64,000 nucleotides of DNA from Mucilaginibacter sp. (GTDB lineage: Bacteria > Bacteroidota > Bacteroidia > Sphingobacteriales > Sphingobacteriaceae), in assembly GCA_030445275.1 (NCBI GenBank), contig JAUCSE010000089.1:1-64000 (forward strand), given 5' to 3'. Positions 26,357-35,867 of the stretch are shown in pieces. The translations under genes were made by a program, and so were the position numbers. The notes below the pieces were generated by a model. The model ran no database searches, was not told the DNA's origin, and saw only the letters and a program-made list of their open reading frames with translations. The stretch's first letter is position 1. Each line of letters begins with the position of its first letter.

Positions 26357-28015
26357 TTAGTTTGCAACAACCCGCTCACCCTTCATCTTCGATGCTATCT
26401 GCAAAGCTTTATAGGCATTTACAATACCACCGGTTTTGCTCAGGGTAGTAAAATCAATCTTGATAGTCTTGCTGCCTGGCTTTAACACCATGGTACCTGT
26501 TAGGGGCGTAGCCGATTGCAGAATGATCTGTTTAAGCTGTTTAGCGCTAAGTGTTGGGTAGTATTCCAATATCAGGGCTGCTACACCTGCTGTTATTGGC
26601 GATGAGAAGCTGGTGCCATCCTCAGTCATAAATTCAGCATCCGTATCAACGGTGGTTACTTTAACGCCGGGAGCAAATACATCCACATTCTTTTTGCCAT
26701 AGTTGCTAAAATCACCCGCCAAATGTTCGCCCAATTTAGGGCCCGATGCACCAACATTGATCATATTATCAGCATCTGTTGATGAACCATCCAGGAAGGT
26801 ATCATTCGGAAAGTCGGGATCTGTATCCATATCCTGGCTGTCATTACCCGCGGCCATTACCAGCAATACATCTTTTGATGCCGCGTATTTAAAGGCTTCG
26901 TCAACCCATTCTTTATGCGGAGATATTTTTTTACCAAAGCTCATGTTGATGATCTGCGCGCCATTATCAACCGCGTAGTGTATAGCATTGGCAATATCCT
27001 TATCATATTCATCACCGTTAGGAACCGCTTTTATAGCCATGATCCTTACATTGTCTGCAACGCCGTTTATGCCATAGCCATTGTTACGTACCGCGCCAAT
27101 AAGTCCGGCTACACCAGTACCGTGCGATGCATCTGAAAACTTAAGCAGATTGCTGCCATAGGGTTTATGATCCAGGCTATCCGGATTGTCACCAACTATA
27201 CGTTTGCGAGCTTCCAGATCAGGTGACAGGTCATTATTCAGTTTGGCCAGATACTCGCTCAGGTCTTTAATAATGGCCGCATTGGTCTGATTGCCACCTT
27301 CCTGCGAAAATATAGAGTCCCAAACGTATTTGCTCTGGGTCAGGGTATCATTGGTCATTTTAATCTTTGCCAGGTCAGCCTGAACAAACGTTCCGTTTGC
27401 TGGTAAATTAAGCCCCCTTTTAATATAGCCACTGGTTACCATCAGCGCATTCATAATAGGCTGCAGCTGCGTTGTTTCGGTGCGGGCTTTATTAATAGTG
27501 GTGTCGTAAATAGTTTTTACACGTTTCCAATAGGCATATTGTTTCTTATCTACCGAGTTAGTGTCAGTAATAGCAGCATATTTGTCTTTAAGCTTATTAT
27601 ATTCCCTTACTTCTTCCGTGGTTTCGTTAAAATCAGCTTTACCGCCCGGGCCGCCTAAAAAATTCCAGCCGTGCACATCATCAATATAACCGTTATGGTC
27701 ATCATCAATGCCATTGCCGGGAATTTCCTTAGTATTCACCCACAAAATGCTTTTCAGGTCATTCTGCAAGGTATCAACACCACTATCAATAGTGGCCACC
27801 ACAACCGGTTTGCTTTTTTTGCCTTGTAAAAACAGATAAGCAGGTTTTAGGCTGATACCATAAAAACCATTTTCTTTCTGGTCCAGCAGGTGCCAACCCT
27901 TGGGTGGTTCTGGTTCTGGCTTGGGGACTATTTGTGCCGAAGAGGTTAAACTTAAGGTTAATGAAACTAATAAAGCAGGGCCGGTAATGTAGTTGCGGAA
28001 ATTGAACATGTACAA
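26357..28015 (-). CDS. Subtilisin-like (S8) serine peptidase, secreted
   Basis: A 552-residue protease with an N-terminal signal peptide (~1-28). The catalytic triad is complete: Asp77 in TIDSGVDT, His in DASHGTGVAGLIGA (~300) and Ser in EDGTSFSSPITAGVAALI (~475). A long insertion between the Asp and His blocks (~110-290) is charged and helical. This plan is common in Bacteroidota S8 proteases. No type IX sorting domain is visible at the C-terminus, so the protein is probably periplasmic or exported by the general route. An ATG two codons downstream is an alternative start. Confidence 0.92.
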   Translation of the reverse strand: MYMFNFRNYITGPALLVSLTLSLTSSAQIVPKPEPEPPKGWHLLDQKENGFYGISLKPAYLFLQGKKSKPVVVATIDSGVDTLQNDLKSILWVNTKEIPGNGIDDDHNGYIDDVHGWNFLGGPGGKADFNETTEEVREYNKLKDKYAAITDTNSVDKKQYAYWKRVKTIYDTTINKARTETTQLQPIMNALMVTSGYIKRGLNLPANGTFVQADLAKIKMTNDTLTQSKYVWDSIFSQEGGNQTNAAIIKDLSEYLAKLNNDLSPDLEARKRIVGDNPDSLDHKPYGSNLLKFSDASHGTGVAGLIGAVRNNGYGINGVADNVRIMAIKAVPNGDEYDKDIANAIHYAVDNGAQIINMSFGKKISPHKEWVDEAFKYAASKDVLLVMAAGNDSQDMDTDPDFPNDTFLDGSSTDADNMINVGASGPKLGEHLAGDFSNYGKKNVDVFAPGVKVTTVDTDAEFMTEDGTSFSSPITAGVAALILEYYPTLSAKQLKQIILQSATPLTGTMVLKPGSKTIKIDFTTLSKTGGIVNAYKALQIASKMKGERVVAN

Positions 28016-28037
28016 AAGTTAGTAGTAAAATATTTTT

Positions 28038-29579
28038 TTAAAGGTCAAATTTAATTCCTTGTGCTAATGGCAACGTTTTTGAATAATTAATAGTATTAGT
28101 TTGCCGCCTCATGTAAACTTTCCAGGCATCAGACCCAGACTCCCGGCCGCCGCCGGTTTCCTTCTCGCCACCAAATGCGCCACCAATCTCTGCTCCTGAT
28201 GTGCCGATGTTTACATTGGCAATTCCGCAATCAGAACCCGCATATGACAGAAATTGTTCTGCCTCCCGTAAATTATTGGTCATTATAGCTGATGACAAGC
28301 CTTGCGGCACGCCATTTTGCAGCTCAACAGCCTCATCAAGAGTTTTATATTTTATAAGATATAATATAGGAGCAAAGGTTTCGTGCTGTACAATTTTAAA
28401 ATGATTCTCCACTTCGGCAATACAAGGTTTTACATAACAGCCCGATGCATAGGTATCACCTGTAAGCTTACCGCCTTCAACCACAAATTTACCACCTTCG
28501 GCTTTGCATTTTTCAATCGAATCCAGATACAAGTTCACCGCGTCCTGATCAATCAGCGGGCCCATATGGTTATGTTCATCCAATGGATCGCCAATGCGGA
28601 TCTGCCCGTAGGCATTTACCAGCTTTTGTTTAAAGGCTTCATAAACACTTTCGTGTATAATAAGTCTACGCGTGCTGGTGCAACGCTGGCCAGCGGTACC
28701 CACCGCGCCAAATACAGCGCCAATCAGCGACATATCCAGATCGGCATTCTCTGTAATAATAATAGCATTGTTACCGCCTAGCTCCAGCAAACTTTTGCCT
28801 AAGCGCGCACCAACAGCCGCGCTAACCGCTTTACCCATGCGGGTTGATCCGGTAGCTGATATTAATGGTACGCGTGTATCAGCAGCCATCAGCTCGCCAA
28901 TGTTACGGTCGCCGATGATCAGGTTTGATATACCCTCTTCAATGTTATTCCTTTTAAATACTTCCTGTGCAATATGCTGACAAGCTATAGCGGTTAAAGG
29001 TGTTTTTTCAGATGGTTTCCAGATACAAACATCGCCGCAAACCCAGGCCAGGAAAGCGTTCCAGCTCCAAACGGCAACCGGGAAGTTAAATGCCGAAATA
29101 ATACCCACAATACCCAGCGGATGGTATTGCTCATACATACGATGATTGGCCCGCTCAGAATGCATGGTTAAACCATACAGCTGACGGCTTAAACCAACAG
29201 CAAAATCGGCAATATCAATCATTTCCTGCACTTCGCCCAGGCCCTCCTGCAGGCTTTTGCCCATCTCATAGGATACCAGGGCACCCAGGTCTTGTTTGTT
29301 ACTGCGTAGCGCTTCGCCTATCTGGCGTACAATTTCGCCGCGTTTAGGGGCGGGGGTAGTGCGCCATGTTTTAAAGGCTTTGGCAGCCTGCTCAATTACC
29401 CGGTTATAATCATCTCCGACAGCAAATTTTACCGATGCTATCTTTTTACCGTCAACCGGCGATATAATATCTTTTACAATAGCACCGGCACTGCTGCCCC
29501 AACTGTTACCCGTACTAAAAGCATCATTAATATCGTTTATATGTAAACGTTTTAGAATATCTGAAATATCGAGGCTCAT
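28038..29579 (-). CDS. Aldehyde dehydrogenase, ALDH7 (antiquitin/AmaB) type
   Basis: A 513-residue NAD-dependent aldehyde dehydrogenase. Landmarks are FNFPVAVWSWNAFLAW, KPSEKTPLTA, SATGSTRMGK (cofactor loop), LLELGGNNAIII with the general-base Glu, and GTAGQRCTSTRR with the nucleophilic Cys. The overall sequence is closest to ALDH7, which oxidises piperideine-6-carboxylate/aminoadipate semialdehyde in lysine breakdown. The ATG at 29579 is chosen because a perfect -7 box (TACCTTTG, minus strand 29602-29595) lies between it and an upstream in-frame ATG at 29633. No lysine-degradation partners are adjacent. Confidence 0.9.
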   Translation of the reverse strand: MSLDISDILKRLHINDINDAFSTGNSWGSSAGAIVKDIISPVDGKKIASVKFAVGDDYNRVIEQAAKAFKTWRTTPAPKRGEIVRQIGEALRSNKQDLGALVSYEMGKSLQEGLGEVQEMIDIADFAVGLSRQLYGLTMHSERANHRMYEQYHPLGIVGIISAFNFPVAVWSWNAFLAWVCGDVCIWKPSEKTPLTAIACQHIAQEVFKRNNIEEGISNLIIGDRNIGELMAADTRVPLISATGSTRMGKAVSAAVGARLGKSLLELGGNNAIIITENADLDMSLIGAVFGAVGTAGQRCTSTRRLIIHESVYEAFKQKLVNAYGQIRIGDPLDEHNHMGPLIDQDAVNLYLDSIEKCKAEGGKFVVEGGKLTGDTYASGCYVKPCIAEVENHFKIVQHETFAPILYLIKYKTLDEAVELQNGVPQGLSSAIMTNNLREAEQFLSYAGSDCGIANVNIGTSGAEIGGAFGGEKETGGGRESGSDAWKVYMRRQTNTINYSKTLPLAQGIKFDL

Positions 29580-29594
29580 AATTGTTACTTTTGC

Positions 29595-29602
29595 CAAAGG
29601 TA
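29595..29602 (-). promoter_or_regulatory. -7 box before the aldehyde dehydrogenase gene
   Basis: TACCTTTG on the minus strand matches TAnnTTTG exactly and leaves a leader of about a dozen bases before the ATG at 29579. It decides the start choice for this gene. Confidence 0.5.
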
Positions 29603-29818
29603 AAAATCTTAAGGCAATTTTCATCTCACTCATCTTAGTCCTGCTAATTGATTGTCATTAATTATCAATACGTTGCAATCCAATAGTGTTAAAAATGTGT
29701 GAATGTTGAAAACTAAATTGCCGTTTGGATGCTTACTTGTTGTATTTTGAACTCAATAAGTCTTTACAAGGCAATCACAATTGTTAACCTAAAGCGGATG
29801 TTCTGCAAACAAAATTGA

Positions 29819-31222
29819 ATGGAAGAAGAATTTGAATTTGGTTTTACCGAAGATCCAAAGTTTTCGGTAGAACGGTACGAGGAGATGATCCGTAATCACG
29901 ACCAGTACTTTTTTGATGCCCAGGCGTTTGAGAACATTATCGACTATTACATCGAAAAAAATGATCCGGCCAAGGCACTGCAAGTAGCAGAATACGCGCG
30001 TAACCAACACCCTTTTGCAGCGGTTTTCTTAATTAAACAAGCTCAATTACTGGTGGTAACCAATAAAGTAACCGAGGCTTTTGCAGCTTTAGAAAAAGCG
30101 GCTATGCTCGAAGCTTCTGACGCTGATATTTATATTATCCGCGGCAATTTGTACGAGAGTATGGAGCGTTTTGGCGAAGCCCTGGAAAACTATGAAAAAG
30201 CGCTTGATCTGGCCGAGGAAACCGACGAGATCCTGCTGCATATTGCCTACGTTTATCAAAACATGGGCGATTATGATACGGCCATAACTTACCTTAAGCT
30301 ATGCCTTAAGCAAAATATGGAAAACCAGGATGCCCTTTACGAACTGGCTTTTTGCTACGACGTAATGGACAATCAGCAGGAAAGCGTGCAGTTTTATCAG
30401 CAGTATATTGATAACGAGCCTTACAGTTATGCCGCTTGGTATAACCTGGGCAACGCCTACACCAAGCTGAGCCTGTTTGAAAAAGCTATTGACGCGTATG
30501 ACTATGCCATACTGATCAAGGATAGCTTTGCCTCAGCCTACTTTAACAAGGGTAACGCCCTGGTTAACCTGGAGAAATATGCAGAAGCTATTGAGGTGTA
30601 CCGCCATACTTTTGAGTATGAGCAGCCTAACGCCGATACGTATTGCGCCATAGGCGAATGCTACGAGAAGCTGGAGCAAATGGACGATGCGCGCGCATTT
30701 TATAAAAAATCGGTTAAGATGGATCCAAAACTGGCTGATGCCTGGTTTGGGATTGGTGTTACGCTTGATTTTGAGGAGCGCTATTTTGAGGCGCTGCACT
30801 TTTATAAAAAAGCGCTCGACCTGGATATCGCCAACGCCGACTATTGGTTTGCCATCGCCGATGCCGAATACAAACTGGGCCACATGACTGAAGCTGAGCA
30901 AGCCTACGAAAAAGTGGTTGAGTTGAATCCATTGGATATTGATGCCTGGCTGGATTATTCGTCAATACTGTACGAGCAGGACAGGTTGGTTGGTGCCATC
31001 GAAATTATTTCGGAGGCCATTAAAAACAACCCGGAAGCAGCCGAACTTTATTACCGGATGGTAGCTTATTTATTTGCCAAAGGCGAGTATAACGAGGCAT
31101 TGGCCCAACTGGAAACGGCGCTTACCACCGATCCGGAAAAGCATTATATACTTTTTGATTACCTGCCGCAGTTACAAAAGAATAAGGTGATTGTGGATAT
31201 TATTAACAGGTATACGAAGTAA
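29819..31222 (+). CDS. Tetratricopeptide repeat protein
   Basis: A 467-residue cytoplasmic protein made of about a dozen TPR units. Clear units include YIIRGNLYESMERFGEALEN, LLHIAYVYQNMGDYDTAITY, AAWYNLGNAYTKLSLFEKAI, and YWFAIADAEYKLGHMTEAEQ. There is no signal peptide or membrane helix. It should be a scaffold for protein-protein contacts. In other Bacteroidota a TPR protein of this kind sits near the phosphosulfolactate synthase homologue and aroE, as here. The partner is not known. Confidence 0.88.
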   Translation: MEEEFEFGFTEDPKFSVERYEEMIRNHDQYFFDAQAFENIIDYYIEKNDPAKALQVAEYARNQHPFAAVFLIKQAQLLVVTNKVTEAFAALEKAAMLEASDADIYIIRGNLYESMERFGEALENYEKALDLAEETDEILLHIAYVYQNMGDYDTAITYLKLCLKQNMENQDALYELAFCYDVMDNQQESVQFYQQYIDNEPYSYAAWYNLGNAYTKLSLFEKAIDAYDYAILIKDSFASAYFNKGNALVNLEKYAEAIEVYRHTFEYEQPNADTYCAIGECYEKLEQMDDARAFYKKSVKMDPKLADAWFGIGVTLDFEERYFEALHFYKKALDLDIANADYWFAIADAEYKLGHMTEAEQAYEKVVELNPLDIDAWLDYSSILYEQDRLVGAIEIISEAIKNNPEAAELYYRMVAYLFAKGEYNEALAQLETALTTDPEKHYILFDYLPQLQKNKVIVDIINRYTK

Positions 31223-31223
31223 G

Positions 31224-31430
31224 CTTCAGATATGCAGATTTCAAATGTGCAGATGATGATTGATGTTTAGATCAATCGTTATCTGCATTTTTTATAACCT
31301 AAAGTCGAGCATTTCTCATCTGCACATTTGAAACCTGCATATCTGCACATCAATTCTTCATTCGTATCGCAAAATTTACAAAAACTTCATCATTTGCACA
31401 TCTGCACATTTGAAATTTGCACATCCGGTT
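31224..31430. repeat. Inverted and direct repeats (TGCAGAT/ATCTGCA type)
   Basis: GATATGCAGATTTCAAATGTGCAGATGA is answered by TCATCTGCACATTTGAAACCTGCATATC, and a third related copy (CATCTGCACATTTGAAATTTGCACAT) follows. The gap between the TPR gene and the next gene (about 270 bases) consists mostly of these repeats. Confidence 0.75.
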
Positions 31431-31495
31431 TCAGTTTTTTTCACGACATTTGCGCCGTTAGAACTTTTAGTTATAGGCTATAACCAGCTACTTAT

Positions 31496-32257
31496 ATGAA
31501 TTATAATATCAATAACCTGCCAGAACGTACAGCTAAACCCCGTGATAAAGGCATTACCATGGTGATGGATAAGGGTTTAAGTTTAAGGCAAGTTGAAGAT
31601 TTTTTGGAAGTTGGAGGTGCATATACAGATATTGTTAAGCTGGGCTGGGCAACATCATATGTTACACCAAATCTTACCGAAAAAATAAAGATGTACCAGG
31701 ATGCAGGTATCCCCGTATATTTTGGCGGTACTTTGTTCGAGGCATTTATTGTGCGTAACCAGTTTGATGATTATTGCCGTATTCTGGATAAATATAAACT
31801 GGAACATTGCGAAGTGTCTGATGGATCGATCACTATTGAGCATGATATCAAATGCGAATACATCCGTAAGCTGGCCAAACAGGTTACGGTAATATCAGAA
31901 GTGGGTTCTAAAGATGTGCAAAAAATATTTGCACCTTATAAATGGATCAAACTGATGAACGCCGAAATTGAGGCCGGTTCATGGAAGGTAATAGCCGAAG
32001 CCCGCGAAAGCGGCAACGTAGGCATATACCGCGACTCAGGCGAAGTTAGACAAGGTTTGGTTGATGAAATCCTGACCCAGATACCCGAGGGAACCATTAT
32101 TTGGGAAGCACCACAAAAGGCGCAGCAAGTTTGGTTTATTAAGCTGATAGGTGCCAATGTAAGTCTTGGTAACATTGCCCCGGCAGATATTATTCCACTC
32201 GAAACATTACGTCTGGGCATAAGGAGCGATACCTTTGACCATTTTTTGAATTTGTAA
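31496..32257 (+). CDS. Phosphosulfolactate synthase family protein (ComA-like)
   Basis: A 253-residue TIM-barrel protein of the (2R)-phospho-3-sulfolactate synthase family, which adds sulfite to phosphoenolpyruvate. Recognisable stretches are KPRDKGITMVMDKGLS, DIVKLGWATSYV, VYFGGTLFEAFI, CEVSDGSITI, VISEVGSK and IGANVSLGNI, the last with the phosphate-binding end of the barrel. In methanogens the enzyme starts coenzyme M synthesis. In Bacteroidota the product is uncertain, and supply of sulfonate for cysteate-based sulfonolipids is a suggestion only. The gene is followed by a weak terminator. Confidence 0.88.
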   Translation: MNYNINNLPERTAKPRDKGITMVMDKGLSLRQVEDFLEVGGAYTDIVKLGWATSYVTPNLTEKIKMYQDAGIPVYFGGTLFEAFIVRNQFDDYCRILDKYKLEHCEVSDGSITIEHDIKCEYIRKLAKQVTVISEVGSKDVQKIFAPYKWIKLMNAEIEAGSWKVIAEARESGNVGIYRDSGEVRQGLVDEILTQIPEGTIIWEAPQKAQQVWFIKLIGANVSLGNIAPADIIPLETLRLGIRSDTFDHFLNL

Positions 32258-32285
32258 CTTTTACTGATCTTACTATAAAGTTAGG

Positions 32286-32317
32286 AAGCCTTTGGATTAA
32301 TTTCTGAGGGCTTTTTT
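32286..32317 (+). terminator. Weak terminator after the phosphosulfolactate synthase gene
   Basis: AAGCCT (32286-32291) can pair with GGGCTT (32308-32313), followed by TTTT. The stem is short, but its position 28 bases after the stop and the T run fit. Confidence 0.5.
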
Positions 32318-32340
32318 ATGTAAAAGGTATCGCCAAGTTA

Positions 32341-32404
32341 TGTCATTTCGAACGAGGTACGAGGAGAAACTATCTCTTCCATCGCTCTTCATCGAAATGA
32401 CATT
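32341..32404. repeat. Dispersed inverted repeat, GTCATTTCGA family
   Basis: TGTCATTTCGAACGAGG ... ATCGAAATGACA, with the internal GAGGAGAAACTATCTCTT motif also seen at 6340 and 53690. Confidence 0.75.
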
Positions 32405-32516
32405 TAGAATCTCTTATCCCGAACTCACACTAAATTAGGTATGATTTGTTATCTTACAGTATTTAATGCCTTACCATCATTTCACATGTCTACATTTTAA
32501 AACTTGAACAGAAGCA

Positions 32517-33251
32517 ATGGCCCCCGAAACTGAAAACTTGCAGGTACAGGTATATTCTGATAGCTCCATAGAGGTTGCGGTTTTGCTTACCCTATCTGGC
32601 GGATTTCTGGATGTATTTACTTATGTAGGGCATGGGGGCGTATTTGCTAACTCCATGACTGGCAATATTGTATTCTTAGGTATGTATTTGGCAACCGGAA
32701 AATGGCAACAGGCTATGCAACATATTCCACCTATTGTTGCATTTTTAGCAGGTGTATTTATTGCCTACCGCATGCACTTGCCATCTGTATTAAAATATCT
32801 CCCCAAACCCGCGCTAACCTGCCTGGGCTTCGAGATCATTGTGCTAACCGCCGCATCGTTTTTATCAAACTCTTTTCCTGATATTCCGCTGGTGCTGGGT
32901 ATATCACTCGTGGCAGCCATGCAAAATTCAAGTTTTACCAAGCTGGAATCATGGACATATAATTCAGTAATGACCACCGGCAACCTGCGACGCTTTGCCG
33001 AGGCTTTTTTCAGAGGAACCATGCCCGGGCTTAACCCCATTGCCCTGCGCGAAGCGCGCTTATTTGGCTTTGTATGTGTTTGTTTTTTTATTGGAGCCAT
33101 TTTGGCGGCTTTAACCACCCCACGTTTACATGATTATGCTCTTTTAATACCCGCAGGTGTATTATTCATCGCGTTTATTATTTGCTGGCGCAGGCAAAAG
33201 GCAAAGTTTTTGTATTTTAAGTTCGATGATAAAGTACCTCCCTTAGAATAA
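32517..33251 (+). CDS. YoaK/DUF1275 family membrane protein
   Basis: A 244-residue membrane protein with about six helices. It carries the family features LSGGFLDVFTYVGHGGVFANSMTGN near the N-terminus and AAMQNSSFTKL followed by SVMTTGNLRRF in the middle. DUF1275 proteins are abundant in bacteria, are of unknown function and are suspected to be transporters. It lies alone between repeats and an AT-rich gap, and interrupts the neighbourhood of the phosphosulfolactate synthase and aroE genes. Confidence 0.88.
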   Translation: MAPETENLQVQVYSDSSIEVAVLLTLSGGFLDVFTYVGHGGVFANSMTGNIVFLGMYLATGKWQQAMQHIPPIVAFLAGVFIAYRMHLPSVLKYLPKPALTCLGFEIIVLTAASFLSNSFPDIPLVLGISLVAAMQNSSFTKLESWTYNSVMTTGNLRRFAEAFFRGTMPGLNPIALREARLFGFVCVCFFIGAILAALTTPRLHDYALLIPAGVLFIAFIICWRRQKAKFLYFKFDDKVPPLE

Positions 33252-33506
33252 TAGTTGCCATACTTATTATATCCTGTTCCAAATAATCTTCATAAAAGAT
33301 ATATTTTAATAATAATATTCAATAATTAATTATTATACATATATTAGTAAATCGTTTTATCAATATTTAAATGTCAATTCTATAACTAAGTAAATTATCG
33401 TGTTTTGAACAGCAAGGCTGGGGGAATAAGTGTGGATGCTTTCTGTGATTTGGCCATGTAGCCACTAAGTATGAAACTTATCAAATCAAACCATAAACAC
33501 AACACT

Positions 33507-34904
33507 ATGAAAATCAAAATGCTACTTGTTAGCACCTTGCTGCTAATTTCGGGTATGTCATGTACTAAAAAAAATCAGGTTATTGACAATGCACAGTCTG
33601 CAAACAAAAACAAGAGTTTAGCTGGTACAACCCTTGCTCCGCCTACCTGGCAGGAACATTGGTTTGAACACAACCAGTTGCTTAACCGCGTATTTAGCGA
33701 TACCAGCGTAGCGGTTTATTATGACAATGATGTTGATCGCAGTATTACCTGGCCCTACACCTACCTGGCCCAGGTTTGGAATTACACCAAGAAAACCTAT
33801 GGCTCATTTGGAACCGAATCACAATTGTATGTGATACTGCATACCGCAAAATATAGCGGAGGCCACCCCAGCACCTACATGGATGCCAGCCATGATTACA
33901 GAAATGTAATTGATTGCGGATCAAACAGTACCACCGCCTGGACAGCCGGAACCGGTAATGATCTGGATTTAACCACCCATGAGGTTGGGCATATTGTAGA
34001 GGGTGCCTCTAAAAATGTACTTGGTTCGCCTTCATTTAATATCTGGCACGATAGTAAATGGATGGAGATGTATATTTATGATGTGTATTTGGGTTTAGGA
34101 AGAACCGCCGATGCTCAGCGCTGGTACAATTTGGTGTTAGGTGGCTCTGATCCTTATCCCCGCGCCAATACACATTGGTTTAAAGACTGGTGGTACCCGC
34201 TTTACACCCAATATGGAAAAACGGCGGTGCTCAACAAATATTTTACCTTATTGGCCGCTAATTTCCCCAAGCACACCACCTCAAATGGGGTAGCTACCAT
34301 CAGCGAATACACCGGGGAATTAAATTTTGGACAGTTTGTTCATTTTTGGAGCGGTGCCGCCGGTGCCGATCTGAAATCGCTTGCCCTTACGGCTTTTGGA
34401 AACCTGGATGAACAGGGTAACGACTGGACAGTACAGTTGGAACAGGCAAAAGCAACCTTCCCTAATGTAACCTATCCCGGAAGTACCCCAACAGTCGCAG
34501 CCACCACCGTGAGCAAGGAAAACAGTGGTGGTTCCGGCGCAGCTGAGGGTTCTTTAAAAATGACCGATAATAACGTGAATACTAAATTTTTTGTAGCGGG
34601 TTATGATACCGGATTTTGGGCACAATTAACCTATCCATCAACGGTAACCTTAAGGGGATATGCCCTTACATCAGGGAATGATGCGCCAGACCGCGATCCT
34701 AAAAGCTGGAAACTAGCGGGTTCAAATGATGGCAATAATTATACCCAGCTAGACATCCGTACCAATGAAAGTTTCGCTTCTAGAAACCAGACCAAAAGTT
34801 ACACTTTCACCAATAATACCGCGTATAAATATTATCGCCTGTATATAACCGCCAATAACGGCAGTGCCGATTTTCAGTTGAGCGAATGGACGGTAAGTCA
34901 ATAA
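33507..34904 (+). CDS. Secreted putative zinc metallopeptidase with F5/8-type C domain
   Basis: A 465-residue lipoprotein (lipobox LLISGMSC). The catalytic-like domain (~45-325) contains TTHEVGHIVEG, an HExxH-type zinc motif, followed downstream by Trp/Tyr-rich segments and an Asn/Glu-rich region that could supply the third ligand. The C-terminal ~130 residues (ENSGGSGAAEGSLKMTDNN ... YKYYRLYITANNGSADFQLSEW) match a discoidin/F5-8C carbohydrate-binding fold. It probably digests glycoprotein or protein at the cell surface. The ATG at 33507 gives the better signal peptide than the one at 33471. The peptidase family name is not certain. Confidence 0.78.
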   Translation: MKIKMLLVSTLLLISGMSCTKKNQVIDNAQSANKNKSLAGTTLAPPTWQEHWFEHNQLLNRVFSDTSVAVYYDNDVDRSITWPYTYLAQVWNYTKKTYGSFGTESQLYVILHTAKYSGGHPSTYMDASHDYRNVIDCGSNSTTAWTAGTGNDLDLTTHEVGHIVEGASKNVLGSPSFNIWHDSKWMEMYIYDVYLGLGRTADAQRWYNLVLGGSDPYPRANTHWFKDWWYPLYTQYGKTAVLNKYFTLLAANFPKHTTSNGVATISEYTGELNFGQFVHFWSGAAGADLKSLALTAFGNLDEQGNDWTVQLEQAKATFPNVTYPGSTPTVAATTVSKENSGGSGAAEGSLKMTDNNVNTKFFVAGYDTGFWAQLTYPSTVTLRGYALTSGNDAPDRDPKSWKLAGSNDGNNYTQLDIRTNESFASRNQTKSYTFTNNTAYKYYRLYITANNGSADFQLSEWTVSQ

Positions 34905-34937
34905 AACAACGGCCATAAATGGCAAATAACGATTAAC

Positions 34938-34983
34938 AAAACGAATTAACCTCAGATCAGAAGTTCTCGGGTTAATTCGTTTT
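34938..34983. terminator. Terminator after the metallopeptidase gene
   Basis: AAACGAATTAACC (from 34938) pairs with GGTTAATTCGTTT (to about 34983) around an 18-base loop, followed by further T residues. It separates the metallopeptidase gene from aroE. Confidence 0.75.
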
Positions 34984-35033
34984 TAAGCTATATACAATTA
35001 CCAGTGTTTTTAAATTCTTAAAGAATCAATATT

Positions 35034-35041
35034 TAAATTTG
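35034..35041 (+). promoter_or_regulatory. -7 box of the aroE operon
   Basis: TAAATTTG, exact TAnnTTTG match, 25 bases before the aroE ATG and downstream of the preceding terminator. Confidence 0.5.
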
Positions 35042-35066
35042 GCTGTTTTCTTACTAATATTACAGC

Positions 35067-35867
35067 ATGAAACAGTACGGGCTTATAGGTTATCCGCTTT
35101 CACATTCTTTTTCAAAGAAATATTTCACCGAAAAATTCAAAGCCGAAGGTATTACTGATGCCGTTTACGATGTGTACCCACTTGAACACATCAAAGACCT
35201 GCAGGATTTGTTAGATGAGAACCCCAATTTAGCAGGACTTAACGTAACCATTCCGCATAAAATAACTGTTTTGCCCTTTTTGGATTGGATAGAGCATGAT
35301 GCCCGTAAAGCCGGTGCCGTAAACTGTATCTGCGTAATTGCCGAAAGCCCGTTACAAGCCGCTTTTACAGGAGAGATAGGCGTAGGAGGGCATGATTTCA
35401 GACTGGAGGGTTATAACACCGATCTTTACGGTTTTGAAATGTCCATAAAACCATTAATTAATGACACTAATGATGAAGCCTTGGTATTGGGCGATGGCGG
35501 CGCAGCACAAGCGATTAAATGCGTCCTGGAAAACATGGGCATTGCCTATAAAACAGTTACCCGCAAACCACACCCTGATCATATTTTGTTTAGCGATCTT
35601 AAACCGCACCATATTAAACAACACAAAATCATTATCAATACCACACCTATAGGCACATCGCCCAAGATTGACGAATGCCCACCGATACCTTATGAGGCCA
35701 TAACCGACGATCATTTGCTGTACGATCTGATCTATAACCCCGAAGAGACCTTATTTTTAAGAAAAGGTCGGGAGCAGGGAGCCAAAACCAAGAACGGTTA
35801 CGAGATGCTCATCTTACAGGCAGAACGATCATGGGAGATCTGGAATTCAAAAGATAACCGTCTATGA
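35067..35867 (+). CDS. aroE: Shikimate dehydrogenase
   Basis: A 266-residue enzyme that reduces 3-dehydroshikimate with NADPH in aromatic amino acid synthesis. Substrate-binding motif IGYPLSHSFSKKYF is at the N-terminus. LNVTIPHK carries the catalytic Lys, AGAVNC and YNTDLYGF with the catalytic Asp follow, and LGDGGAAQAIK is the NADP-binding loop. KTKNGYEMLILQA closes the protein. Its stop overlaps the start of the racemase gene by four bases (ATGA), implying coupled translation. Confidence 0.95.
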   Translation: MKQYGLIGYPLSHSFSKKYFTEKFKAEGITDAVYDVYPLEHIKDLQDLLDENPNLAGLNVTIPHKITVLPFLDWIEHDARKAGAVNCICVIAESPLQAAFTGEIGVGGHDFRLEGYNTDLYGFEMSIKPLINDTNDEALVLGDGGAAQAIKCVLENMGIAYKTVTRKPHPDHILFSDLKPHHIKQHKIIINTTPIGTSPKIDECPPIPYEAITDDHLLYDLIYNPEETLFLRKGREQGAKTKNGYEMLILQAERSWEIWNSKDNRL

